A DNA stretch of 64,000 bases, from contig JBBIIT010000003.1 in NCBI GenBank assembly GCA_037446355.1, positions 46,170 through 110,169 of the forward strand, written 5' to 3'. The notes under the pieces were generated by a model. It saw nothing but the letters and a program-made list of their open reading frames with translations. It was not told where the DNA came from and did not search any database. Shown piece by piece: positions 1-12,800 of the stretch; position 1 is the stretch's first letter, and the number at the start of each line of letters is the position of its first letter. A program made the translations under genes and the position numbers. Source of the stretch: Roseiarcus sp037446355. GTDB lineage: Bacteria > Pseudomonadota > Alphaproteobacteria > Rhizobiales > Beijerinckiaceae.

Positions 1-563
1 CGTTGCTCGGAATTCGCGACAACGAGAATCTATATGTCGACGAGCATGGGGTCTGGAACGCGAAATATGTTCCGGCCTTCGTTCGTCGCTACCCCTTTGT
101 CTTCTCGTCGGCGGACGGAGCGACATTCACGCTTTGTCTGGACGAGGAGTTCCATGGCGTGAACCGTCGCGGTCTCGGCGAACGGCTGTTCGACGCCGAG
201 GGGCAGCGAACGCAATATCTGCAAAGCGTTCTGAACTTTCTCCAGGCGTATCAGGCTCAGTTCGAGGCGACCCGGGCGTTCACCGCGCGATTGGTCGAAC
301 TCGATCTTCTCGAAGCGATGCAGGCTCAGTTCACACTGCGATCCGGCCAGAAAATCACGCTTGGCGGTTTCACGGCGGTCAGTCGGACCCGCCTCCGCGC
401 GCTCTCGGGCGACGCCCTCGCGCGTCTAGCCGCCAACGGCGATCTCGATCTGATCTACGCGCACTTGCATTCGCTGCGCAATTTCACGCCGACAGCGGAA
501 CGTGTGCTGCGGGTGCTCGAACCCACCGCCGCGACATCGTCGCCTGCGTTGTCGGACGCCTGA
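1..563 (+). CDS. SapC family protein, 5'-truncated by window
   Basis: An open frame runs in from the window edge and stops with TGA at 561-563. The visible 186 residues match my recollection of the SapC family (named after Campylobacter S-layer locus proteins, biochemical function unresolved): a YVDEHG...YVPAFVRRYPFVF stretch, then LCLDEE, a GERLFD turn and a long helical segment with LNFLQAYQ. The C-terminal half reads LLEAMQAQFTL, then a GGFTAVSR turn and a LDLIYAHLHSL helix, typical of the family's end. Family members are usually somewhat longer, so about 50-70 N-terminal residues probably lie upstream. Only 115 bp separate its stop from the giant gene, on the same strand with no clear terminator, so the two may be co-transcribed. 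A role in presenting or processing surface protein is only an inference from this context. Confidence 0.75.
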   Translation, partial: LLGIRDNENLYVDEHGVWNAKYVPAFVRRYPFVFSSADGATFTLCLDEEFHGVNRRGLGERLFDAEGQRTQYLQSVLNFLQAYQAQFEATRAFTARLVELDLLEAMQAQFTLRSGQKITLGGFTAVSRTRLRALSGDALARLAANGDLDLIYAHLHSLRNFTPTAERVLRVLEPTAATSSPALSDA

Positions 564-678
564 GCCCGACGACAACAAGAAGAGGCTGGAAACGGCCCGG
601 AAGCTGCATCCGAAAGAGTCGCTCATAAGACTTCTTGTGGGCGTTCAGACGTTTTGACGATCTGAAGAGGATTGATTC

Positions 679-864
679 ATGGCTTTTCCGTTTCAGTCCG
701 AGGGTTTGTTTGGACGCCCCAAGCGACCGACTCCAAGGAAGCCACGCAGCCGCTGGACGCCTCTGCACTGGTTCTGGCGCGATGGACCGCGCGCCGCCCG
801 CGCGCGCGCGAGTCGCGGCCGCCTAGCTTTCACGCCTCTCGAACCGCGTTTGCTGCTCAACGCG
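679..864 (+). other. Basic leader and LEPR-XLL motif of giant protein
   Basis: The first 50 residues are strongly basic and aromatic (KPRSRW, WFWRD, RAARARASRGR), followed by FTPLEPRLLLNAD with the LEPR-XLL signature at residues 54-60. There is no hydrophobic core of the kind expected in a Sec signal peptide. The motif is known from the N-termini of many giant bacterial repeat proteins; its job is not established. It may be a sorting or processing signal, but that is inference. Confidence 0.85.
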
Positions 865-3800
865 GACGTGCTCGCCATCAATCTGACGCACGATCTAGGC
901 GCGCCGCCGGTCGACCACTCGTTGATCGTTCAGTTGGTGCACGAGACCGAAAAGGTCAACAACCAAGCCGTCAACGTCCAGCGTGTCCAGATCGTCGACC
1001 AGAACAACGGCGCAGTGCTCGCCTTTGGCGATCTTGCCGCGATTTCCGCGGTTTCCATACACGACTCCGGCGCTGGCGCGGATACGCTGACGATTGACGC
1101 GAATTCGTTCAAAGGTCTGGCGGCGCCGAAAATCTCGTTCGACGGCGGTTCGGGCCAAAGCCACATCGTCTTCGACAACTCGAGTCAAACGGATTGGACG
1201 CTGACCGGCGCCAATGCGGGCGTCGTCAGCGGCGACGGCGTGAGCCTGGCGTTCCAGGGCGCCGCCAATTTGACGGGCGGCGTCAACAACGCCGACATCC
1301 TGACCATAGACAAGGGCGGGACGTTGTCGGGGATCTTCGACGGCGGCGCGGGCGGCCACAATTCGCTCGTATTCGACAATGGGCCGCACACGACAGTCGC
1401 TTCGTCGGTCGGCCCGACCGGGCGGACGATCACGCTCGACGGTCAGTCACTCACTTATCTGAACGTCGATTCGACCAACGTTGGCGATCCCGCACTGCTC
1501 GACCTCAGCGCGAGCACGAATCTGAATCTCGAAGTGGCGCAGAGCGGCGCCAATCTGCATGTTTTCGGCGTCAATGGGTCCACCTATGACATGACGCTGG
1601 CCCCCACGGCGGGTCAGGCGTTCGAGCTCAAGCTCGGTTCCGGCGATACGCTCAAGGTCGATGCGATCGATTTCGGCTCCATCGCCTCAGGGACCGCGTT
1701 CAACATCGACGGCGCGGGCGCATCGATCGAGTTCGCGGGAAATTTGACCGACAATTCGGGCGTATCCGCTTCGGTCAGCGCTTCCGACACCAGCTCCATT
1801 ACGACCGATATCGCCAGCGAAAGCCTGGCCCCTTCGGCCCAGAACGCTTCGATCACCCTCGATCAGGGCTACACGATCAGCGCCAGCACGATTTCGCTGA
1901 GCGCAAATTCGTCGGCGAGCGAGACGATTTCGAACATCAATTTGACGTCGCATCTCGTCACGAGCGCGACGATCAGCACGACCAACAGCGCCCAGATCAC
2001 TATCAACGGAACGTTGAGTTCAACGGGCGCCGTGTCTCTCGTCTCCAATGTCAATGTCAACGATTCCATAGCGAACAGCAGCGGCACGCTGATCCACTCG
2101 ACGACGATCACGGCCAAAAACACTTCGTCGGTGACATTCGGATCCGCCTCCGTCGTGTCAGCGGGCACGCTCGATGCGGAAGCCAACACCAACGTGTCGG
2201 CGTCGATCAGCGTCCAGAGCATTGGCGCCGGGGTCATCCCCGGCTTCGTCCCCGCCTCGCTCCTCGGCGTCGCCGTTCAAGTCTCCATCGGCATCACCAA
2301 TCAAACCACCGTCACGTTGGCCCCTGGCGGCGCCATCACGGTCGGTTCAGGGTCGATTTCGACCGCCAAACCGGTTGCAGCCTATATCGCCGCCACCGAT
2401 GTCACCAACCTTTCGACCACGCTCTCTCTCGACGATCCCGCGTCGTTGCCGGTCGTCGGCAATGTCCTGGTGTTCAGCGCCCTCGATAGCGCGGACACGC
2501 TTTCGCGTACGACTGCGGTCGACGTCGGAAATCTGAGCGCCACCGCCGCGCCGTTATCGTCGGCGACTGCGGCGCTTTCGTCGTCCGGCGGCGATTTCTC
2601 GCTCGACACCACCAACAGCGGCGCGGTCGTGAATAATGAAACGTCCACGGGTCTGGGAACCGTGGAGATCAATGCGCCCGCGGACTCTGCGACAGTCGAA
2701 GTCTCCGGCGTCAATGTGAACGCCGGCGGTCTATCGGAGACGTCTCTCAGCAACACCAGCTACTCCGAGCTTGGCCATCTGGCGGCCATTTCGGTCGGCG
2801 GCCAAACGGAGGCGATCCTTCAATATGACGGCGTCACCGTCGGCGCCGACGGACTGGTCGTCTCCACCGAAGACGATTCCTCGATGACCGCGTCGTCGGT
2901 AGCGCCGAGTTTCGATCCGAACACGACGACCGAATCGGGCTCGTCGACCTCGGGCACGCAGATCGCGGTCAATCGAACCACTTCCGTGATCTCCTACAAT
3001 AAGGACACGGTCGCGATCATCCTGGGTTCCACGGTCAATTCGGGCGGCTCCGTTCGGGTTCAGGCCGTCGACAATGTCTCCATTTCTTCGGACGCCGTGA
3101 TGGCGGCGAACGCGACCTCGAGCGGCAGCGCGTCGGTCTCGGGAGGCGGCGCGCTTGCGGCCAATCTAATCAACGGGGCTATCTCCGCCTCGATCGAGAG
3201 TTCCTCGGTCACGACGACTGGGACCGGCGACGTTCGGGTCTTGGCAGGCGATTCATCGACGATCGCGTCACGCGCGGAGACGAGCGCGTCCGCGACCGGA
3301 ACCTCGACCGCCGCGGGCGTCGCGGGAACCGTATCGCTTAACGCAGTCGGCTGGACCTTCGGGACCGGCGCCGCGGACCTGCTCGGCGCGGCTCTCGGCA
3401 CAGTGCTCGGCACAAACAGTTTCTGGACCGACAACGCTCCGACCGACATCACCGCGGCGGGCAACAAGGCGAACGTTGTCGCCAAGATCACCGATTCGAC
3501 CGTCGCCGCCGCCGGCGCTCTGCTCGTTCAGGCCGTGGCCGCGAGCGCGATCAACTCCACGATCACCAATGTTTCGCAGGCCACGGCTACCGCGAGCGGC
3601 AACGGCGTCGCCGTCGCGGTCGGCGGCGTCGCAGCGTCCAATCGGGTCAGTCGCGCCGCCACCGCGTTTCTCAAGAACGTAACTCCGACATCCATCGGCG
3701 GCTCAATAGCAAGCGGCGCGATCTCGGTGTCCGCGCAGAACAATTCCTCGGTCACGTCGAATTCTTCGCTGGTTACCTCGGCGGTGGCGACGACCGCAGG

Positions 3801-6800
3801 CGCCAAGACCACATACGTATCCACGGACAAGCCAGGCAACGCCAGCAGTTCGACGACAGCGTTGCAGCCGACGACTACGCTCAATTTCGGGGACACCGTT
3901 CTTTACAAGGCGACTTATTCCACCGCAAATCTGTTCGGAACGAGCGTTCCGAAGAAGGAGACCGTCAATCCCGGGGACAGCGTCTTCATTGCGCCAGGCT
4001 ATCCCAGCGCCAAAGGCGTGGCCGATCAAGTCTATGTGTATATCGGGTCGAAACCGGAAACCATCGATCTGGAACAAGAGGACTACACCGTCACCACGAA
4101 CTGGAAGCCGGTGTCCGTCGTCAATGGCGCGGTTTACAAGTTCATGGGGCCCGCCAACACCAACGTCGCCCTTTCGACCGGGGATCTGTTTGACAGTACC
4201 GGCAAAGCGATTTCGACGATCACGCCCGATTACTACGACCTCGGTTATTGGCAGAAAGTTCCAAAAGCCGAGCTGACACCGAGCACCGATGACAAAGGCC
4301 ACACAACCAGCGGCTCGGCGAGTGGCGCGGCCGTCGGCGGTATCGTCGTACTCAATGAAGTTCATGGCGGCGCCTACGCGATCGTGACAAATTCGACCGT
4401 CACCGGCGGCTCGCTCGCCGTTTCGGCGATCGACAACGAAACGATCAACGCGACGATCGACGCGACCGCCACCGCGAGCGGCGGCTCGTCTTTCAATAAG
4501 ACCGGCGGCGGCAGCTCGGGAACCACGCTCGCCATTAACGGCTCGGTCGCGATCAACGAAATTCTCGGCAATGCCGACGCGCATGTTCTCGACAGCGCGG
4601 TTACGACGAATTCCGGCGACGACAGCATCACGGCGACCAACGAGTCCGACATCACGGCTTCGACCGCGAGCGCGGTGTCGGCAAGTTCCTCGGGCGGAAC
4701 CACCGTGGCCGTCGGCGTGATCATGGCCGACAATACGATCGGTGCGGCGTTCCAGAACTTGCTGGCCTCGACGGTCGATACGATCGCCGGCGGCGGCGTA
4801 CTGGGGTCGCAGGCGCCGACCGTCACCACGGCCTATCTCCAGGACTCGTCGGTCTCCGCTACCCACGGCGGGCTGAACGTCGCCGCGAGTTCGACGGAAA
4901 ACGTCAACGCGACAGTGACCAACGCGACGACCGCTGACGTGGAGCCGGCCGACGGCAGCAAGAGTTTCGGCGCCGCCGCGGTGTTCACCGACAACCAAAT
5001 TCTGACGGGCGTCACCGCCTACATCGATCTGGCCGCGGCCGCGGTCGGCGCGCAGGTGGCGGTGGACGGGGCGCTGGCCGTCGGGGCGACGGACAACGCG
5101 ACGATCACCACCGCGTCGACGATGACCGCGCTCGGAACTCAGGCCGCGAGCGGTCCCGCGAACGACTATGCCACCCTCGCCAAGAGCAGCTACAAGTTCA
5201 CCAATCTTTCGGGCTCACAGACGCTTAATTTTGGCGATCAGGTCGCTGTCCAGCAGGCCGACGGAACGATCATCGTCTATCGCTATATGGGCGTCACCGC
5301 GACGGGCGTCGATCTTGGCAGCCTCACCACCGATACGACGGCCAAGCACTACACGGACCTTGAATACTGGAAGCCGCTTTCCGCCGATCAACTCAAGCAG
5401 GAGGCTGAAGCCAAGTCCGCCAATCCGACCACGGGAACCGCGCCAGGCGAGAGCGTCAGCCACGACAGCAACAATACCGAGTTCGGCTCCGCCAGTCTTT
5501 ATGTGCTGTTCGATTACAACAACGTGGCAAGTTCGACGACCGCCTACATCAACAAGGCGACGGTGACAGGCGGTTCCGTGGCGGTGAACGCCAGCGACAC
5601 GGCCACGATTTCAGCGACCGACGGCAGCGTGGTGACCACGGGCGCGGGCGGTTTTGGCGCCGGCGGCGTCGTCGCGACCAACCATGTCACGGGTTCGTCG
5701 ACGGCCTATATCGAAGCCTCCACTGTTGCGGCGACGGCGGGCGCGGTGGCGCTCGACGCCGAGAACACCTCGACCATCACCGCGACCGAAACGACCGCGC
5801 TCACCGCGGACGGCAGCGCCGTCACGGTGGAAGCCGCCTTCAACGTCATCGGATGGAGCGGCGACAATTTCGGCTCGCTCGCGCTGTCGACTTTGATCGG
5901 AACCGACAGCCTTCTCGGCACGGCGTCCCCCGACAACACGCAAGCCTATATCGACGGCGCTTCGGGCGTGACCGCTTCGGGCGACGTCACGGTCGTCGCC
6001 AACGGCAAGGCGACGATCAACTCCACCGTGGGCGACCAAGCCGCGGCGGGCAATGGCGACGCGACGTCCACGCTCAACGTCGGCGGCGTGCTGGCGACCA
6101 ACAAGATCAATACGGCGACGCAGGCCTATATCGGCACGGCGCCGAGCGCGCTGGCGACGGCGACGACGCTCGATACGTCCTCGGCCACGGCGACCGGCGG
6201 AACCGTAAAGGTCGCTGCGACGGACAGCCCTACGCTCACCGCGACGTCCACCATCACCCTCAGTGCGACAGCCTCCACCGGCGGCGTCGCCGCCGCGCTG
6301 TCGGGCGATTACAAATATACCGACAAGTCGGGCACGCAGACCGTCAAGAAGGACGATCAGGTCTACACTTACGACTCGGCCACGAGTACGGCGACGGTTT
6401 ACACTTACGTCGGCAATTCAAGCACCCCGAGCGCGGGCGATTCCGTCGACCTGGGCGCGACAAGTTATACCAGCTCCCTGTGGAAGAAGTCGGGCTCCGG
6501 CGCGCCCGCGGCCGACGCCTCGAAGGCGGAAGCCAAGGCGGTCGGCGCGGTCTTCGTTCTCAACGACGTGCGCGGACTTGCGGACGCGACGATCGCGGTG
6601 GCGCCGGGCGCCGCCAGCGGTAGCGGCCTCGTCACCGGCGGGACTGGGATCAGCGTCACCGCCAACGAGGCGGCGTCGATCACCGCCGACACCGAGAGCA
6701 ACCTGACTTCAACGGGCGGCGGCAATGGGACCGCCACCACCACCGCCAATCAGACGACGCAACCGGCGGAGCCGACCGGCAACCCGAGCACCACCACCCA

Positions 6801-9800
6801 GCCCGGGGGCGGTCTGGCGCTCGGCGGCGCGATCGACACTAATCTCGTGCTCGGGAACGCGCAGGCCTCGATCCAAGGCGCCACGCTGAGCGCGGGCGCG
6901 AGCGGAGTCATCGTCAACGCGCAGGACACCGCGCAACTCGACGCCACCACTCTCGTAGCTTCTTCCACTGGCGGCGCGGGCTCCCAGGGCGCCTACGATC
7001 TCTCGATCGCGTTCAACTCAATCGGTTACGCGCCCGAGAACTTCTTGTTCAACGCGGTCGATGCTCTGGTCGGCGGCGCCTATCTGGCGTCCGCGACGCC
7101 CGACAACGCGACCGCCTATCTCAAGGGCGTGACCGTCACCAGTGACTCGGGCGCGCTCAGCGTGACCGCGCAGAGTAACGAACAGGTCAACGCGACAGTC
7201 AGCAACGCCGCGGGCGCGACGACATCGGCCCTTTCCGAAGCCTCAAGCACCGGCTTTGGCGGAGTATTCGCGTCAAACAAAGTCGATGGCAGCGCGATCG
7301 CCTATATCGACGAAACCGGCGTCAGCAAGCCGATCGCGGCGACCGGCGCCCTCGTTGTATCGGCGACCGACGGCTCCGGCGTCTTTTCGAACGTCAAGCT
7401 GGTCTCCAGCGCCATCGTCACCCCGGACGGCGGCACGGGCGCGCTCGACGCCAAGCTGAACGGCTCGAATGGCGCCTCGTTCAACACCGCGCCGACCGGC
7501 GGCGGCGTCAATAACAACCAGAACCTCGTGTTCGGCGCGACGGTGCTGGTCGGGGCGGGTTACGACACGCCGGACTATACAATCGGCGCGCCCGGCGTCG
7601 GCACGGTCACGCTGAAGACCGGCGACGTCGTCGCCGACGGAGCGGTGTTCTATCGCTACACCGGCACGGGCAAGTCCGAGAATCTCGCCACCGATCCAGG
7701 CCTCGCGACCGATCCCGATTTTTCGGTGATCGGCGGGCAGGAAGGCGCGACCTACCAATACATGGGACCGCCGGCCTCGACCGGCTACACCGGCAAGACC
7801 TACGATCTCAACAACACCGACTACACCGATCTTGCGTTCTGGAAGCTTGTGCCGCTGACGAACGTCGTGCCCAGCGGATTGAAGACCCCGGCCCCCGGCT
7901 CGACGACGACCGCCGCGACCGGCGGCGCCGAGAAGGACGGAACGGCCTCCAACGATTCCAGCGGCAACGCCAAGCCGTCGCAGGCGACGGCGGTCGGCGG
8001 AATCCTCGTCTTGAACGACGTTCGTTCCGCGACTCAGGCCTACATCCTGAACGCGACCATCAGCGCTGATTCCGCGACGGTGAGCGCGCTCGATCAGGCG
8101 ACGATCACCGCGACCAACGACAGCACTGTCGTGGCGCAGACCAGCACGCTCGGAAGCGGGTCCAATCTCGCCCTCAACGGCATCATCGCGACAAATCTGA
8201 TCCAGAACTCCGCCGATGCGCATGTCGAGACCAGCAGTCTGACGGCGAGCAACCCGGCGACGCCCGTGGCGGGAAGCCCCAATGCTCCGGTAGAGTTGAC
8301 GATCAACGCGGAGAACGACGCCAGCATCAACGCGATCAACGACGCGCAGACTTCCGGCGGCGGCAAGGCGGCGGGCATCGTGCTCGCGTTCAACACCATC
8401 GGTTATCAGTCGAGCAATTTCCTGTTCAACGCGGTCGACGGGCTGCTGGGTAGCAACATCCTCGCGTTCGGCAAGAGCCCGCTTTCCAACGTGACGGCCT
8501 ATGCCGACGCCTCGACCCTCGATGCGACCCATGGCGGCGTCTCGGTCACCGCGAGCCTGACCGCCAAGATCAATGCGTTGACGACCAATCTGACATCGTC
8601 GCTCGGCGCCGCGCTCGAGAACGCCAGCAGCGTCGCGGTCGGCGGCATCATCGCCACCAACGAGACGAATACATCCGCCAACGCCTACATTAGCGGGGGC
8701 TCGGCGACGGCGGGCGGCGATATCACGATCAACGGGTCGGATCGTTCGCGCATTATCGCCAACGACCAGCAGGTCGTCTCGTCGACGCTCCAGGATACGG
8801 GAACATCGAACAGCAATGTGCTCAGCAATTACGCGAGCCAGATCAAGCAGGGCTACCAGTACACCGCGCAGTCCGGGGTGCAGTCGATCGCCCCCGGCAC
8901 GATCGTCTACGACAATCACAACCAGAAATATTATGTATTCCTGGGGTCGGTGACCAACACGACGCAGGCGCCGGAATCCGTCGATCTCGGGACCACCGAC
9001 TACACGAACTCCAACCCGGCCGCGCACGGAAATGTGCCGCTGTGGGCCGAGTTCACCAATTCGGTGCTGCTCACCGCGCTGCCCGATTTCACGACCGTCA
9101 AACAGGCGGGCGATCAAGGCACTGGCTCCTCCTCGACCGCCGTCGGCGCGATCTTCGTGCTGAACGCGATCACCAGCGTGGTCAACGCCTACGAGGACAG
9201 CGCCGTTCTGACGAGTGGTTCGGGCGCAGCCGCCGGGGCTTTCGGCGGTCAGATCGCGATCGGGGCATCCAATTCCAGCGCCGTCAACGCGACCAATTCG
9301 AGCACGACGACCGCCTCGAATGGCAAGTCGGGCCCGACGACCACTTCGCCCGGTTCAGGGTTGGCGATCAACGGCATCATCGCGACCAACAATATCCTCG
9401 GCGGCACGGTCGCTTATGCGCACAAGGGATCCGTGACGGCGAGCGGCACGGGCGGATCGGTCAATGTCTCGGCGACCTCCAACGCCGCGATCGACGCCGA
9501 GAACACAGCCTCCACTGACGCCAAGACCGATTCTGTCGGGGTCGTGCTCGCGTTCAACACCATCGGCATTGCGATGCCAGTGGCGGGCTTCCTCGAGAAC
9601 ACGGTCGACGCGTTGTTCGGAACCAGCCTCGCCGGCGAGCAGCCCGACCTGGTTCACGCCTATATCGACAGCGTCCCTGTCGTGGCCTCCGCGGGGGTCG
9701 CCGTTCAGTCGAACGAGACTTCGAGCATAACGGCGAAGATCAACAACGCCGAGACGGGCCTGTTCACCTCGGGGGTCAGCGTCGGCGCGACCGTCACGCT

Positions 9801-12800
9801 CAACCGCATCGCGAACGATGTCGGCGCGTGGATCACCGGCGGCAGCATTCACGCCAGCAAGGGCGACATCGACGTCGGGTCGCAGGACCAGGCTACGATC
9901 GCGTCGACGGTGCTGACGCCCATCGTCAAGCTCGCGGCGAGTTTCAGCAAAAGTTCGACAAACACGAATGCCACGACTGTCGGCGTCAGCATCGCGCGCA
10001 ACATCATCGAAAACACGGTGTCCGCGGCAGCGGGCACAGCGGCCGGCGGCACGACCCTCACGGCCGACGACGGCAACATAGCGATCACCGCCAATCAGAT
10101 GGCCTCGATCACAGCGACTTCCGCCTCCGCGGCGGTGAGCCTCGGCGTCACCACGAGCGGCAATTCGGGCGCCTTCGCAGGCGGCGGCGCCGTCGCCATA
10201 AATACGATACTCGGCGGCGTCACCGCGTCCTCCTTGAATTCCGCCCTCACCGCGACGACTGTCGATCCGAGCACGGGCGCGATAACGGTTTCCGCGACCT
10301 ATGGCGGGAGCATAACGTCGATCGTCGCCGCCTTGGCCGTCGCGCTCAGCGTTAGCGACGGCGCGGCCGATGCGGTCGCGATCGGCGCCGCGGTTTCGCT
10401 TAATCTGATTGGTTGGCGCGGCACCGTTGCGGACGAAACGCAAGATTCTCATAACCCGATCACGCTCTCGGCCGACGTCAATGGCGGCTCGCTGACATCT
10501 GGCGCCGCCGCCACCGTCGCCTCAACTTCCAGCGCCACCATTCAGGCCACGACTCTGGCCGCGGCGGTCGCGATCAGCGCCTCGACCAGCGGCGGCTCCA
10601 ACAGTGGGCAGGAAAGCACCGCCGGCAATAGCCCGACCGACGCCAACACCGAAGGCAAGGGCTCGGTCACGAACGCTTCCGGCGGCAAGTCGGCGACGGA
10701 TCTTGGCAGCGCCAACGGCACGACGGTCAACGAAGGTTCCGATGTCGCGGGCGGCGCCGAAACCAATCAGGGCGAAAAGGGCGGCGCCGCGGCGGGCCAG
10801 GCGGGGAACACTGCCAGTTCTGAGTCCGGCGCGAGCAAGGGCAGTTCCACCAGCCTCGCGACGGGCCTGGGCGCCGGCGGTGGCATTCTGGTGGGATTGG
10901 GAGGCGTCGTTTCTTCCGCCAAATCTGGCGGTTCCGCGCCCGGGCCGACCTTCACGACGACCGACGCGACTTTGCCGACCGACGTGCAGTCCGTGAGCAA
11001 CGGCAACACGGTCCAGCTATCTTCCAGTTACGATACCGCCAAGTTCAGCGTCGGCACGGATACCTCGCCGAAGAATGGCAGCGGCAACAGCACTGGCGGA
11101 CAAGGCAGCAACACCAATTCGACCGTGAATCCCGGCGACGTGGTCGACGACAGCGGAACTTTATACCGCTACGTCGGTCCGACAGCGTTGACGGGCGTCG
11201 ATTTCGAAGTGGGCGCGACGCCGCCTGATTTCACTTCGACGACGAATGGCGTTGCGAATTGGGTCAAAATCGGCGGCACGACCGGCCATACCTATCAATA
11301 TATTGGCGCCACGAACGGCTCGCTCGACCTCAACAATCAGGATTACACCGACGCGACGCTCTGGAGCGACATCACCGGCGGCAACAGCGCGGGCGGCTCC
11401 GGCACGACCAGCGCGCCTTCGGGTGCGACGCCCTCACTCGGCTCGGGCCTCGGATTCCTCAGCGGCGGCTCGGGCGCCACCAGCACGCCGCAGACGCCGG
11501 CCGGAGCGACCAATCCCTCGTCGGAATCCAACCCGTCGGAACCGGCGACCAGCACGACCTCGACCGAAGATCAATCGACCCAAAGCAAGGAGAGCAAGAA
11601 CTCCTCCTCGCTGAGCTTCACGGGCGCCGGCGTCTATACCGAGAACAAGATCGCCACGACGATTTCGTCGACGATCGAGAACACGACCAAGATCACAACG
11701 GGCTCGGGCGCCAAAGCCGGTCTCAGCGTCACCGCGGCGGATAGTGCGCACATCACCTCGCTCGATGGAGCGGCGGCGATCTCCGCCAACTTCTCATCGA
11801 GTTCCAACAGCAACACGATTTCGATTGGCATCGGCATCGCGCGCAACACGATTCAGGACTCCGTCACCGCCAGCGTCACCAGCGCCGGGTCGATCGTCGC
11901 TCCGAATGCCCCGATCACGATTTCGGCGACGCAGAGCGCCGACATCGAGGCGACTTCGGTCGCCGCTTCGCTGGCGATCAGCGCCAGCACGAAGGACGCG
12001 ACCTCCGTCGCCGGCGGCGGCTCGCTCGCGGACAATCTGATCGGCGTCAAGACCGACGCGAGCCTCGACAGCACCGCGGTCGGCGCCGCCGGAAATTCCA
12101 CCGGGGCGCTCGACGTCACCGCAAGCGACACGTCGACGATCCACGCCATCGTCGCGGCCGCGTCGGCGGCGGTTTCATTCTCGAGCCAGAATGCGAACGC
12201 CGTCGGCATCGGCGCTTCGCTCGCACACAACCGCATCGGCGACGGCGCTGATACGGGTGGCGGCGAAGTCCTGGCCTCGATCACGAATTCGCCCGTCCAC
12301 AGCGGCGCGATCGATGTCAACGCGACTTCGCACCAGTCGATCGAAGCGCAGGTCATCGGCGCCGCGGTGGCGGTCTCCGGCGCCAGCGACGAGGCGACGG
12401 GTTTCACAGGCGCCGGCGCGTTCGCTTTCAACGAAATCGCCGTCACCGTCGGCGCCAAGATCGACGGCGGCGCCGCGAACACGACCAACGTCGTCGATTC
12501 GGCGGGCGTGACGGTCGAGGCCTACGACACCTCCTCGATCAACGCGACCGTGTTCGCGGGCTCGGTCGCGGGCGCGTTCTCGAGTGAAAACGCGACCGCG
12601 GTCGCCATCGGCGTCTCGTTCGCGCGCAATTCCATCACCGATCCAGTCACGGCCGACATCGCCAATATTCCCGCGTTGACGACCGGCGGCGGCGACGTGA
12701 CCGTGACGGCCAAAGAGAACGCGACCATCGACGCCATCACGGCGGCGGTCGCCATCGGCGCGAGCATCAGCGGCCAGAATGGAACCGCGGTCGCGGGCGG

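Noticed and set aside
564..678. Terminator between the SapC-like gene and the giant gene
   Set aside because: An ACAAGAAG / CTTCTTGT inverted repeat (575-582 and 631-638) has a 48-base loop and only a four-base T run; too weak to call.
679..1600. Two-partner secretion (filamentous haemagglutinin) N-terminal domain
   Set aside because: The stretch has beta-like strands but lacks the NPNGI-type motifs and the long Sec signal expected of that domain.
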